The notes: generated from the letters alone by a model not told the origin. Counted from the first letter of the stretch, positions 26,727-35,767 are shown. The stretch: 64,000 bases of DNA from Paenibacillus sp. FSL H8-0537 (GCF_038051995.1 NZ_CP150290.1:5575001-5639000); one strand, 5' to 3'. Numbers and translations: made by a program.

Positions 26727-27195
26727 TTATAGCTCCTCCTCCCCGGGAAAATGTGTTTTCTGCAAACGTAATGGAGGCGACACTGACACGCATTGCGCCA
26801 GCTGGCGTCGTTACAGAGATCAGCTCACCAAGACGTGCGAGCAGCAATTGCCTGCCAACAGGGGATAGAAACGAAATCAGGTTTTCGTCTGGATTGGCCT
26901 GCTCAGGCATCACAATGGTAAAAGAATCCTTCGTATCAAATTCAGGATATTCAATCGTAATATGGCTGCCAATAAGCACCATGGCTTGAAGCTTTTCTTC
27001 CATTAGTACGTCCGTTTCCGAGAGAAGCTCTTGCACAGCCTCCGTATACAAGAATAGAAATTGGTCCATCTCCATACGCTCTTTCCCTTGCATAACAAAA
27101 TGGGCGTCGAGGAAGCGTTTCTTCTCGACACCTAACACGGCAAGCTGCGCCATCAACTGTACTTGTGCATAGGACATTCCGATACTATGGTTCAT
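26716..27195 (-). CDS. Protein with GreA/GreB C-terminal-like domain
   Basis: A 159-residue protein. The first half is helical; the second half (about 85-150: DTKDSFTIVMPEQANPDEN, LISFLSPVGRQLLLARLGEL) matches the FKBP-like GreA/GreB C-terminal domain, also seen in Rnk-type RNA polymerase binders. The acidic coiled-coil needed for transcript cleavage is not seen, so it is not GreA itself. It is first in a three-gene operon with khtT and khtU, an unexpected partner for an ion antiporter. ATG 27193-27195 follows GAGTGAGG by six bases; a GTG 12 bases earlier is less likely. Confidence 0.65.
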   Translation of the reverse strand: MNHSIGMSYAQVQLMAQLAVLGVEKKRFLDAHFVMQGKERMEMDQFLFLYTEAVQELLSETDVLMEEKLQAMVLIGSHITIEYPEFDTKDSFTIVMPEQANPDENLISFLSPVGRQLLLARLGELISVTTPAGAMRVSVASITFAENTFSRGGGAISGS

Positions 27196-27280
27196 AGTAG
27201 ACCTCACTCCCTATGCGCACATTACTGATTTCACATAAACAAAAAACCGCTTTTTTCATACTGCTCTCCTCCTAAAATAA

Positions 27281-27309
27281 TATAAGGCCTCTTCGTCAGA
27301 GGCCTTATA
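27281..27309. repeat. Perfect 12-bp inverted repeat in a divergent promoter region
   Basis: TATAAGGCCTCT (27281-27292) and AGAGGCCTTATA (27298-27309) with a five-base loop. It looks like a terminator stem but lies upstream of both divergent genes (27195 minus, 27535 plus). It may be an operator, a leader hairpin, or the remnant of a terminator. The rest of the 339-bp gap (27196-27534) holds only the Fur-like box. Confidence 0.6.
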
Positions 27310-27429
27310 ACAAGCTTACCAAACAAATAATATATGTCCAGCTATTATTTAAATCTAGTGTGACAAGCTATGCTTTTTTAATACGGGAAAAGAGGTTGTA
27401 CAGACGGTTGATTTCGTATAAACTACAAT

Positions 27430-27444
27430 TGATAACAATTCTCA
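27430..27444. promoter_or_regulatory. Fur-box-like operator before the Btr-like gene
   Basis: TGATAACAATTCTCA matches the 7-1-7 Fur consensus TGATAATnATTATCA at all but one position in each half. It lies about 90 bases upstream of the AraC-type activator, as expected for an iron-starvation gene. Confidence 0.7.
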
Positions 27445-27534
27445 CTTGATGCTGATAAGCTAAAGAATTAATCTAGCGCTATGCTGCTGAAAAATATAAA
27501 TTATAGAAGCTTCTTTACAAAGGAGGGGCGAAAT

Positions 27535-28776
27535 ATGAGAAAACCAGCTTCAGCCCTGCAAACGGGCAGCGGTTGCAGCTATTGGAAAAGGCAAGCCGCC
27601 ACGGCGGATTTCGAGCAGCAAGCACCTGCTTTGAGCGATAACGATAACTGGCCTTCGGAATCCAAAGCCATGATCGACCGGACCATCCATTATATGAATG
27701 AAAAATATGCAGAAGGCATGACAAGGCAGAAGTTGTCCTCCATTGCAGGCATGAGTCTATGGCATTATTCCCATCAATTCAAGCATTGGGTTGGGCAAAG
27801 CCCCATTGATTATTTGAACCGCATCCGGATCAACAAAGCAAAGGAGCAATTGCTTCATTCTAATATGCGGATTAAGGAAATTGCAGAGCAAGTCGGCTTT
27901 GAAGATGAGTTTTATTTCAGCAGAAAGTTTAAAAAAGTGGCCGGCATAACGCCAAAACAATATGCCAATTGGACAAAAACACGAATAGCTTCCTTTTCAT
28001 TTCCCTATGCGGGACATTTGCTCGCTTTAGGCATCATTCCGTGTGCCACACAGGTTGATCCGCAAAGGGACGTGCACCGCCATGCTTTTTTTCAGCATAT
28101 TCCCTACCCGCTTAGACGCTCCAAACGAATGGAGCCGGACCTTGTCGACTATAATCGCAGTGCGCTTCAGCAGGCAAGACCCGAGCTCATTTTATGCGAT
28201 GATATGGTGAATGAGCAGATTATAGGCTCAATCGGTAAAATCGCCCGCACCGTCGTTATTCCTTGGCTGGAGCTAGATTGGCGGCAGCAGTTCAGGCAAA
28301 TTGCAGCTCTGCTTGGTAAAGGAGAGGCTGCCGAATGCTGGCTTGCCGATTATGACCAGAAGGCGGCCTGCGCTGGAGAACGGGTCAGGAAGCTTTTTCA
28401 AGGAGAGACCATTTCCATTGTTCATCTGATGCAGGGGCATATCGTTGTGTATGGACGCCGTAATGGAGGGGCTGTCTTGTATGAGGATTTGAAATTAAAC
28501 TGTCCCTATGATTCAGAAAACATATCGATTTTGCACGCGATTAAAGAGCAAGAGCTGCCAATTTTTACGGGAGATCGTCTGCTGCTCATTATTGATTCTG
28601 ACCAAGCATCGCAGCATATATGGCGGCAGCTTCAGCATAGCAGCGTATGGAAGCAGCTCAAGGCTGTAAAGGCGGGAAATGTACGGCGAATACAGGAATG
28701 CCCTTGGCTGGACTATTCCCCTTTTGCCCACAATCTCATGGTAGAGCAGGTAGAAGGACTGTTTACAATGAACTAA
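27535..28776 (+). CDS. AraC-family siderophore-responsive activator, Btr-like
   Basis: A 413-residue regulator with an unusual domain order. Two AraC helix-turn-helix units lie near the N-terminus (about 48-150; LSSIAGMSLWHYSHQFKHW and IKEIAEQVGFEDEFYFSRKF). A periplasmic-binding-protein-like domain of the iron-siderophore type follows (about 160-413). This is the layout of B. subtilis Btr, which binds bacillibactin in the cytoplasm and activates siderophore uptake genes. AAAGGAGG lies eight bases before ATG 27535. The siderophore-binding lipoprotein gene directly downstream is the likely target. Confidence 0.88.
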   Translation: MRKPASALQTGSGCSYWKRQAATADFEQQAPALSDNDNWPSESKAMIDRTIHYMNEKYAEGMTRQKLSSIAGMSLWHYSHQFKHWVGQSPIDYLNRIRINKAKEQLLHSNMRIKEIAEQVGFEDEFYFSRKFKKVAGITPKQYANWTKTRIASFSFPYAGHLLALGIIPCATQVDPQRDVHRHAFFQHIPYPLRRSKRMEPDLVDYNRSALQQARPELILCDDMVNEQIIGSIGKIARTVVIPWLELDWRQQFRQIAALLGKGEAAECWLADYDQKAACAGERVRKLFQGETISIVHLMQGHIVVYGRRNGGAVLYEDLKLNCPYDSENISILHAIKEQELPIFTGDRLLLIIDSDQASQHIWRQLQHSSVWKQLKAVKAGNVRRIQECPWLDYSPFAHNLMVEQVEGLFTMN

Positions 28777-28870
28777 ACACGAATGTCCATGTTTTGCGAA
28801 GCGGCGGGAGCGTATAATACGTTTTGATCATGATAAGCCTTAACATTATTGTCAAAACGGAGGTTTCAAA

Positions 28871-29935
28871 ATGTATATGTACCGTCATTCCTTCCTGTCT
28901 ATTGCCCTTATTGCTGCTATTCTGCTGTTGTCAGCTTGTGGGAACAGCTCGGGAAGCGGGCAGCCGTCCAGTTCAGCTTCTAACACGGTCTCAACTGCTT
29001 CGCCATCAACTTCTTCATCGGAAGCTGCTTTTGAACCACAAGCACTCAAGGTCACACATCCTTTCGGCACAACTGAGCTTCCAACGAGCCATGAGCGGAT
29101 TGCTTCGATTAATCTAGAGGATATGCTGCTCGCATTAAATGTCCCTATTGTATTTGGAATGTCGATTGGCGAAGGCTATTATTTAAACGATCGGCTTAAA
29201 GAGCAAGGAGCCGCTTTGGAAATTTGGGGAGATAGCCTGAATCTCGAAGCGATTGTTGCAGCTCAGCCGGATTTGATTATTGCAAGCACCGCGATTATGC
29301 AAGAAGGTTATGACAATCTATCCAAAATCGCGCCAACCATCGTATATGATCGTGAGGATTGGAAAAATTCGCTTACAGCCATCGGACAAGCGTTAGGTAT
29401 AGAGGATCAGGCCCAAGCGGTAATCAGCGCTTATGATACGAAGGCTGCCGATGCCAAAACAGCTCTGAATCAGCTGCTAGCAGAAGACAAAAGTGCAGCT
29501 TTCATCCGCATGACTGCTAAAGATTTCCGTGTTTATTTCCCTAATTATGTCGATGAAAAAACACAAATCGAATGGCCAACCTATCCCGGCGTTCTATACA
29601 ATGAGCTAGGAATGAAGCTTGATCCAACCGTCCAGCAATGGCACAAGGAAAAGCCGAATTTTCAAAATGCGACGATTTCACTTGAGATGCTGCCCGAATT
29701 GCAGGCTGACTACTTATTCGTTACGCTCGGCGGAGCCGGCAGCACGGATGAGGAAATCAAACAGGCGAAGGAAAGCTTCAGCACGATTGAGCAATCCGCT
29801 GTGTGGAAATCGGTGCCAGCCGTTAAAGCGGGCCATGTCATTTTCGTAAATGCAAGACATTGGATCAGCTCAGGCCCTCTGGCGAACAGCATGAAAATCG
29901 ATGATGTTGTGGCGGAGCTCAATTCATCTAATTAA
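28871..29935 (+). CDS. Iron-siderophore ABC transporter binding lipoprotein
   Basis: A 354-residue lipoprotein: lipobox LLSAC (Cys23), a Ser/Thr linker (24-52), then a class III (FepB/FeuA-type) binding fold (FGTTELPTSHERIASINLEDMLLALN ... VNARHWISSGPLA). It captures a ferric siderophore outside the membrane for an ABC permease. The permease and ATPase are not adjacent, so they must be encoded elsewhere. CGGAGG lies seven bases before ATG 28871. A TATAAT at 28813 with a poor -35 fits an activator-dependent promoter, probably served by the upstream regulator. Confidence 0.9.
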   Translation: MYMYRHSFLSIALIAAILLLSACGNSSGSGQPSSSASNTVSTASPSTSSSEAAFEPQALKVTHPFGTTELPTSHERIASINLEDMLLALNVPIVFGMSIGEGYYLNDRLKEQGAALEIWGDSLNLEAIVAAQPDLIIASTAIMQEGYDNLSKIAPTIVYDREDWKNSLTAIGQALGIEDQAQAVISAYDTKAADAKTALNQLLAEDKSAAFIRMTAKDFRVYFPNYVDEKTQIEWPTYPGVLYNELGMKLDPTVQQWHKEKPNFQNATISLEMLPELQADYLFVTLGGAGSTDEEIKQAKESFSTIEQSAVWKSVPAVKAGHVIFVNARHWISSGPLANSMKIDDVVAELNSSN

Positions 29936-29940
29936 ATAGC

Positions 29941-29982
29941 AAAAAAGTTCCGATCCTCCGCTGGAAGGATCGGAACTTTTTT
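29941..29982 (+). terminator. Terminator after the siderophore-binding gene
   Basis: A 17-bp perfect stem (29941-29957 with 29966-29982, core GTTCCGATCCT/AGGATCGGAAC) ends in TTTTTT. The A run at its left end makes it usable by the convergent gene at 29985 too. Confidence 0.9.
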
Positions 29983-29984
29983 AT

Positions 29985-30275
29985 TTAGAGGTCGCTGTTC
30001 AAAGGATCGGAACGCACAAATACAGGAAAATAGCGCGGAGCCATTGTAAAGCTAAACTGCTGCTCCGCTTTGTCCTTATAAGTAACAATGTAGTCACCGA
30101 GGTTGGTATCATAGGCCATTTTCAGAAAGGTAAAATCACTGCTCGCATAATGAGAGCGCACATAATAATGGGAAGCTGCCTTAGCCGCATTTTCCTGAAA
30201 CGAGCTGGTATTAAAGAGCAAAAAAAGCAAGGACACTATGACTATTGAAAAAAGAATAAAACGCTTGTACTGCAT
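29985..30275 (-). CDS. Small membrane-anchored hypothetical protein
   Basis: A 96-residue protein with one N-terminal hydrophobic helix (5-24) and a small exported domain (SHYYVRSHYASSDFTFLKM ... YIVTYKDKAEQQFSF). It resembles the DUF3139 type of small Firmicutes envelope proteins, but that is a weak match by eye. GGAGG lies six bases before ATG 30273-30275. It starts 31 bases after the stop of the gene at 30306, so the two probably share a transcript. Function unknown. Confidence 0.55.
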   Translation of the reverse strand: MQYKRFILFSIVIVSLLFLLFNTSSFQENAAKAASHYYVRSHYASSDFTFLKMAYDTNLGDYIVTYKDKAEQQFSFTMAPRYFPVFVRSDPLNSDL

Positions 30276-30305
30276 GTTACGCCTCCGCTTAAGCTTATGT
30301 AACGA

Positions 30306-30671
30306 TTACGCGAATGTGCTTGTAATATCATTCCATTGCGACAGATCAGGCAGCTTCTGTGCTCCCCAATATTCAAGAAACATTCGAACAATCTCGCCTT
30401 TATCCGTCGTTTTGTAATCATAGTGTTTAAAAGAATCATCGGCATACACGAACCGGATTTCCACAACGAAGCCGCTCATGCCTTCCCCTTCGGTTGCCGC
30501 CTGCAAATAGATACTGTTTTCCAGCGGCATGCTCGGCTCGAGCACGATAAAATCTTCCCAATTCGGATCAAATCCATGAATTATATCTGTGATAACCGAT
30601 GCTTCAACTGACTCGTTCTTATACACCGCTCCATCCGTTTCAAGCCTATAGGCAATTCCTAATTTCCCCAT
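30306..30671 (-). CDS. Hypothetical cytoplasmic protein
   Basis: A 121-residue protein without membrane segments, starting MGKLGIAYRLETDG. ATG 30669-30671 is preferred: GGGGGTG lies five bases upstream. It has alternating strands and acidic loops (VITDIIHGFDPNWEDFIVLEP; VVEIRFVYADDSFKHYDYKTT). I do not recognise the family. It lies between the siderophore and ribose operons and may be cotranscribed with the gene at 29985. Confidence 0.55.
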   Translation of the reverse strand: MGKLGIAYRLETDGAVYKNESVEASVITDIIHGFDPNWEDFIVLEPSMPLENSIYLQAATEGEGMSGFVVEIRFVYADDSFKHYDYKTTDKGEIVRMFLEYWGAQKLPDLSQWNDITSTFA

Positions 30672-30838
30672 AAAAACACCCCCTAGCCAAGGCAAATCGA
30701 CCCTGGAACTTAATAAAAAAATGTTATTTTGCAATTGTATCATACGGCAATAACCCAATAATATCAGCCTGTCGACTGATTATTCGCCTCAGCTATGCCA
30801 ATAGAACTAGTATATCCCCTTCTTCCTGCGCCTGCCTA

Positions 30839-30867
30839 TTGACAATTGGCATCTAGCGGCTTAAAAT
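30839..30867 (+). promoter_or_regulatory. Promoter of the ribose operon
   Basis: -35 TTGACA (30839-30844), an exact 17-bp spacer, -10 TAAAAT (30862-30867). Transcription would start near 30874, just before the operator at 30880-30897. Confidence 0.85.
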
Positions 30868-30879
30868 GAGAAACATCAA

Positions 30880-30897
30880 TGTGTAACCGATTACACA
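30880..30897. promoter_or_regulatory. LacI-family operator / cre-like site of the ribose operon
   Basis: TGTGTAACCGATTACACA is an 18-bp near-perfect palindrome with a central CG. The inner 14 bases (30882-30895) fit the CcpA cre consensus TGWAANCGNTNWCA completely, and the form also suits an RbsR operator. It sits just downstream of the likely start site, where a bound repressor would block transcription. Confidence 0.8.
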
Positions 30898-30926
30898 TCA
30901 CACATTCTACAAATAGAGGTGTTCCT

Positions 30927-31835
30927 ATGGCTCAAGCGAAAATTACCGTCATTGGCAGTTTAAATATCGATATGGTAACAGAAACGGATGTAATACCTGA
31001 GCAAGGCGAGACTTTAATTGGCAGCGCTTTCTCAAGCTTCACAGGCGGAAAAGGTGCAAATCAAGCTGTAGCCTGTGCAAGGCTCGGAGCAGTAGTTACG
31101 ATGATTGGCTGTGTGGGCGAGGATGCAATGGCGCAGCAGTTGAGGGAAGCACTTGATGCTGAGAACATTGACACAACCTATGTGAAAACGGTTCCCTATA
31201 AATCAACCGGCATCGCTGCGATAACCGTCACGGAAGGCGACAATCGCATCATCGTCATTCCAGGTGCAAATCACTGCTTGCTTCCGGAGGATGTGCTTGC
31301 GCTGAAAGAAGTCATTGCCGCATCCGATATGATTATGCTTCAGCATGAAATACCGCTTGAAACCGTAGAGGCATCGATTAAGCTTGCCCATTCTCTTGGC
31401 ATTCCAGTCATTTTGAATCCTGCCCCTGCGGTAAGACTGCCCGAGCAACTGCTAGCCCAGCTTCATCTTATTACACCGAATGAATCCGAGCTGGCTATTG
31501 TAACGGGGATGGAGCGCAAGAGTACGCCAGAAGAACTGCTAGAGCAATATCCAAATCCCATCGTAATGACAGCAGGAAGCAGAGGCGCTTATTACAAGGG
31601 AGCAGATGGCGAGCTTGGTCATATTCCAGGCCATACGGTCGAAGTTGTGGATACGACTGGGGCAGGCGATACGTTTAATGGCGCTTTAGCTGTAAAGCTA
31701 AGTGAAGGAGCCTCTCTTCAGGAAGCTGTCCAATTTGCCGTTGCTGCGAGCGCATTGTCTGTCACCAAGCTTGGCGCACAAAGCGGTATGCCGCTTCGAC
31801 AAGCTGTCGAGGCATTTATTAAACAGTCAGGCTGA
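30927..31835 (+). CDS. rbsK: Ribokinase
   Basis: A 302-residue PfkB-family sugar kinase that phosphorylates D-ribose at O5 after import. Both signatures are present: the N-terminal GGKGANQAVACARLG and the C-terminal ATP-site DTTGAGDTFNGAL, with the catalytic Asp in the latter. ATG 30927 has AGAGGTG five bases upstream. In-frame codons before it lie within the operator and lack a ribosome binding site. It is the first gene of rbsKDACB. Confidence 0.96.
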   Translation: MAQAKITVIGSLNIDMVTETDVIPEQGETLIGSAFSSFTGGKGANQAVACARLGAVVTMIGCVGEDAMAQQLREALDAENIDTTYVKTVPYKSTGIAAITVTEGDNRIIVIPGANHCLLPEDVLALKEVIAASDMIMLQHEIPLETVEASIKLAHSLGIPVILNPAPAVRLPEQLLAQLHLITPNESELAIVTGMERKSTPEELLEQYPNPIVMTAGSRGAYYKGADGELGHIPGHTVEVVDTTGAGDTFNGALAVKLSEGASLQEAVQFAVAASALSVTKLGAQSGMPLRQAVEAFIKQSG

Positions 31836-31875
31836 TTCCCCTACCGAAATTGATTTGATTTGAAAGGATATTTTC

Positions 31876-32274
31876 ATGAAAAAATTAGGCATACTAAACA
31901 GCGAAATTACATCCGTACTTGGTCGACTTGGGCATACAGACTGCATCGTTATTGCCGATTGCGGCCTGCCTATACCTGACTCGGTAAAGCGCATTGATCT
32001 GGCACTTATGCCCGGCCTCCCCTCTTTTATGGATACACTTGGGGCCGTGCTCGCAGATATGGAGGTAGAGAAGGCTATAATTGCCACGGAGATACTGACG
32101 CACAACGCAGAACTACACTCAAGAACGCTAACGCAACTGGGCAATATCACGATTGAAGAAGTTTCACATGAGCAATTGAAAGCGTTAACGCATAAGGCTA
32201 AGGCGGTCATTCGTACAGGAGAGGCCACCCCTTACGCCAACATCATTCTTCAAGCTGGCGTTATTTTTAAGTAA
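31876..32274 (+). CDS. rbsD: D-ribose pyranase
   Basis: A 132-residue RbsD, which interconverts pyranose and furanose ribose so that the imported sugar suits ribokinase. The catalytic His20 (LGHTD) is present and the length is that of the family. AAAGGA lies upstream of ATG 31876. It lies 40 bases after rbsK. Confidence 0.95.
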   Translation: MKKLGILNSEITSVLGRLGHTDCIVIADCGLPIPDSVKRIDLALMPGLPSFMDTLGAVLADMEVEKAIIATEILTHNAELHSRTLTQLGNITIEEVSHEQLKALTHKAKAVIRTGEATPYANIILQAGVIFK

Positions 32275-32307
32275 AGCTGTCCCAGCTAGTGCAAAGGAGG
32301 AGAGCAG

Positions 32308-33810
32308 ATGGAATATTTAATCGAAATGACCGGCATTAATAAATCCTTCTCATCCGTACAAGTATTGAAAAATGCCGCTTTCCGGCTTAAAGCAGGTGAA
32401 ATTCATGCTTTAATGGGCGAAAACGGCGCCGGCAAGTCTACGCTTATGAAAATTTTGACGGGTGTTTATAAGGCTGATGCAGGCATCATTCAAGTAAAAG
32501 GTAAAGAAAGAACCTTTGCGAACCCAACAGAAGCGGAAAATAGCGGTGTCGCGATCATTCATCAGGAGCTTAACATTATTCCTAAGCTTACGGTCGCCGA
32601 GAATATGTTTCTCGGTCGGCAGCTTGTATATGGTCGGACCGGCATTTTACGAGATAAGGAGATGAAAAAGAAGACCCGGGAATATATGCAGCGCCTCGGC
32701 GTTGAGTTGGACCCCGATGCAGTAGCAGAAAGCTTATCAATCGGCCAGCAGCAAATGATCGAAATTGCGAAAGCGCTATCTAAAAATGCGGAAGTGCTCA
32801 TTATGGATGAGCCTACAGCGGCTCTGACTGACCGCGAGATCGAATCTTTGTTTCAAATTATGAATCAGCTGCGCGGCGAAGGTGTTGGTATCGTCTATAT
32901 TTCCCACCGGATGGAAGAAATTTTCCGCATGTGTGATGAAATTTCTGTGCTGCGCGACGGTTCATTTCTAGGGACAGAACAGACAGCTAACACAACCGTA
33001 CAGCACATTGTCCGTTTGATGGTAGGGAGAGAAATTGGCGACCGCTATCCGCAGCGCCATGCGGTTATAGGCGAGGAGCGGCTTCGCGTCAATGGTCTAA
33101 GCGATGGCAAAAAACTGAACGATATTAGCTTCTCGGTAAAAGCTGGTGAAATTGTCGGTGTTGCCGGCTTAATGGGCGCGGGTAGAACAGAAATCATGCG
33201 TTTGTTGTTCGGAGCGGACAAGAAGAAAAAAGGTCAGGTTTGGCTTGACGGCAAGATAGTCAACATCAGCGACCCAGCCAGCGCAATTGCAGCCGGCATC
33301 GTCTTCGTCACTGAGGACCGCAAGCATCAGGGCTTAATTCTCAATATGTCCGTCCGTGAAAATTTATCGCTGACGAATTATCCCTTTATCGCCGACAAGG
33401 GTATCATCAGCAGCGGCAAGGAACAGGAATTGTCCGAGCAAATGATCAAACGTTTTAATATTCGTACCCGTGACGCCGAGCAGACCGTAAAATCGCTCAG
33501 CGGGGGCAATCAGCAAAAAATCGCAATCGGCAAATGGCTCGGCAAGCTGCCAAAGGTCTTTATTATGGACGAGCCTACTCGCGGTGTAGACGTTGGCGCC
33601 AAGAAGGAGATTTACAGCATGATGAACGAGCTAAGCGAGCAAGGTGTCGCTATTATAATGGTGTCCTCGGATCTTCCCGAGGTGCTCGGTGTCAGCGATC
33701 GCGTCATTGTTGTACATGAAGGGCATATCGCATCTGTACTCGACAAAACGCAAATGAATCAGGAAGCAATTATGCATGCGGCGACTGGAGGAAGCAGCAA
33801 TGGCCATTAA
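32308..33810 (+). CDS. rbsA: Ribose ABC transporter ATPase
   Basis: A 500-residue fused double ATPase. The first half has Walker A GENGAGKST, signature LSIGQQQMIE and Walker B VLIMDEPTAAL. The second has a degenerate Walker A (GLMGAGRTEIM) but a normal signature LSGGNQQKI and FIMDEPTRGVD. One active and one degenerate site is normal for sugar importers of this class. The last 11 bases overlap rbsC. Confidence 0.96.
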   Translation: MEYLIEMTGINKSFSSVQVLKNAAFRLKAGEIHALMGENGAGKSTLMKILTGVYKADAGIIQVKGKERTFANPTEAENSGVAIIHQELNIIPKLTVAENMFLGRQLVYGRTGILRDKEMKKKTREYMQRLGVELDPDAVAESLSIGQQQMIEIAKALSKNAEVLIMDEPTAALTDREIESLFQIMNQLRGEGVGIVYISHRMEEIFRMCDEISVLRDGSFLGTEQTANTTVQHIVRLMVGREIGDRYPQRHAVIGEERLRVNGLSDGKKLNDISFSVKAGEIVGVAGLMGAGRTEIMRLLFGADKKKKGQVWLDGKIVNISDPASAIAAGIVFVTEDRKHQGLILNMSVRENLSLTNYPFIADKGIISSGKEQELSEQMIKRFNIRTRDAEQTVKSLSGGNQQKIAIGKWLGKLPKVFIMDEPTRGVDVGAKKEIYSMMNELSEQGVAIIMVSSDLPEVLGVSDRVIVVHEGHIASVLDKTQMNQEAIMHAATGGSSNGH

Positions 33811-34747
33811 GAACAGACAGCTATCAAACGTTTTGCAAAAGCTTGGCCCGTTGATCGGGCTTTGCATCATCGTTCTCATTCTCATTTTAGCAAGCCCTAA
33901 CTTTTTGACGATTAACAATATTTTAAATGTATTTCGTCAGGTTTCCATCAATGCTTTAATCGCCTTCGGTATGACCTTCGTTATTTTAACAGGCGGTATC
34001 GACTTATCGGTTGGCGCGACTCTCGCTCTATCGGGAGCACTTACCGCAGGCATGATGAGCAGCGGGCTTGATCCAATTACAGCTGTTATTATCGGCTTGC
34101 TTGCTGGAGCGGTAATGGGTGCGGTGAATGGTCTTCTCGTTACAAAGACAAATATCGCACCATTTATAGCCACTCTCGCCACCATGACCATCTACCGAGG
34201 ACTCGCCCTTGTTTATACCGATGGTCGTCCGATTACTGGATTTAACAGCGAGTTTTTCACAATGATTGGCGGGGGCTATTTTTTTGGTATCCCTGTTCCG
34301 GTTATGATTACGATTGTTTTGTTCGCCGTGCTGTATTTCATTTTGCGGAAAACAACGTTTGGACGCAATATATACGCAATTGGCGGCAACGAAGAGGCCT
34401 CGCGTCTGTCCGGTATTAAGACGGGGCGCTTTAAAATCTATGTTTATACACTGACGGGCCTGCTGTCATCTCTCGCCGGCATTATTCTTGCTTCCCGACT
34501 CAATTCAGCACAGGCAAATGCCGGAACCGGCTATGAATTGGATGCCATTGCAGCCGTCGTTCTCGGAGGTACAAGCCTATCAGGTGGACGCGGCTGGATT
34601 GTCGGAACTCTGGTTGGCGCACTCATTATAGGTGTGCTGAACAATGGCCTGAACTTGATGGGTGTCTCATCGTTCTATCAGCAGGTTGTTAAAGGGCTCG
34701 TTATTTTGCTAGCGGTCTTGCTCGATCGCAAGAAGGCTAGCAGCTAA
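33800..34747 (+). CDS. rbsC: Ribose ABC transporter permease
   Basis: A 315-residue permease with about ten hydrophobic helices, typical BPD_transp_2 blocks (FGMTFVILTGGIDLSVGATLALSG) and a conserved C-terminal region (AVVLGGTSLSGGRGWIVGTLVGA). ATG 33800 is chosen: GGAGG lies eight bases upstream, inside the end of rbsA. An in-frame ATG 24 bases earlier has no ribosome binding site. Confidence 0.95.
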   Translation: MAIKNRQLSNVLQKLGPLIGLCIIVLILILASPNFLTINNILNVFRQVSINALIAFGMTFVILTGGIDLSVGATLALSGALTAGMMSSGLDPITAVIIGLLAGAVMGAVNGLLVTKTNIAPFIATLATMTIYRGLALVYTDGRPITGFNSEFFTMIGGGYFFGIPVPVMITIVLFAVLYFILRKTTFGRNIYAIGGNEEASRLSGIKTGRFKIYVYTLTGLLSSLAGIILASRLNSAQANAGTGYELDAIAAVVLGGTSLSGGRGWIVGTLVGALIIGVLNNGLNLMGVSSFYQQVVKGLVILLAVLLDRKKASS

Positions 34748-34782
34748 TGATAAACAAACAAATAGACAAAGGTGGTTACAAC

Positions 34783-35739
34783 ATGAAAAAAATGATTAAA
34801 CTCGCCAGCATTTCCTTGATTACTGCCCTTACCCTAGCAGGATGCTCAACGACAGCTCCAGGCAGCGAATCCAATACATCTGCCAGCACCGCTCCGCAAA
34901 GCGGCACTATTAAAATCGGTCTTGCTGTGTCCACGCAAAGCAATCCCTTTTTCGTAACCTTAAAAGAAGGAGCGGAAAAAGCGGCGCTTGACGGTAAGGT
35001 ACAACTGATTACAGTAGATGCACAGGATGATGCTGCGAAGCAAGCCTCCTCCATTGAGGATTTAATCCAGCAAAAGGTTAACGTTATTATCATTAATCCT
35101 ACTGACTCCGCAGCGGTTGTACCTGCTGTTGAATCTGCGAATGCTGCAGGCATTCCAGTTATCACGGTAGACCGTATGTCTGATGGTGGCACAATTGCCA
35201 GCCATATTGCTTCAGACAACAAGGCTGGCGGCGTGTTAGCAGCAAAATTTATTGCTGAGCAGTTAGGCGGAAATGGTAAAATTGTTGAGCTTGAAGGCAT
35301 TCCAGGCTCCTCGGCCGCTCGTGAGCGAGGCGAAGGCTTTAATGAAGAAATCTCCAAAGCATCTGGCATTGAAATTGTTGCAAAGCAGCCCGCTGACTTT
35401 GACCGCGCAAAAGGGCTGACCGTTATGGAAAATATTTTGCAGGCGGGCAAAGATATTAAAGCTGTATTCGCACACAATGATGAAATGGCACTCGGCGCCT
35501 TGAAAGCCATCGAAGCAGCTGGTTTAAAAAATATTATCGTCGTAGGGTTTGATGCAACCGATGATGCAGTGAAGGAAGTATTCGCCGGAACCATGAGCGC
35601 AACCGTTGCTCAAAAACCGGATATGATGGGCATTTTAGCTGTACAAACGGCCGTTAAAATCGCCAAAGGAGAAACAGTTGAAAAATCAATTCCCGTTGAT
35701 CTTGAGCTTGTAACGAAAGATTCTGCAGTTGCAAAATAA
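34783..35739 (+). CDS. rbsB: Ribose-binding lipoprotein
   Basis: A 318-residue lipoprotein with lipobox LTLAGC, a Ser/Thr linker, and then a peripla_BP_4 fold (IGLAVSTQSNPFFVTLKEGAE; VITVDRMSDGG; AVFAHNDEMALGALKAIE). It delivers ribose to RbsAC. AAAGGTGG lies seven bases before ATG 34783. It is the last gene of the operon and is followed by a strong terminator. Confidence 0.95.
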   Translation: MKKMIKLASISLITALTLAGCSTTAPGSESNTSASTAPQSGTIKIGLAVSTQSNPFFVTLKEGAEKAALDGKVQLITVDAQDDAAKQASSIEDLIQQKVNVIIINPTDSAAVVPAVESANAAGIPVITVDRMSDGGTIASHIASDNKAGGVLAAKFIAEQLGGNGKIVELEGIPGSSAARERGEGFNEEISKASGIEIVAKQPADFDRAKGLTVMENILQAGKDIKAVFAHNDEMALGALKAIEAAGLKNIIVVGFDATDDAVKEVFAGTMSATVAQKPDMMGILAVQTAVKIAKGETVEKSIPVDLELVTKDSAVAK

Positions 35740-35767
35740 TAGCTGGTTCCTGCTCCCTTGACGGACA

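Noticed and set aside
34776..35594. 272-codon minus-strand open frame opposite rbsB
   Set aside because: Antisense to an unambiguous rbsB with lipobox and conserved motifs.
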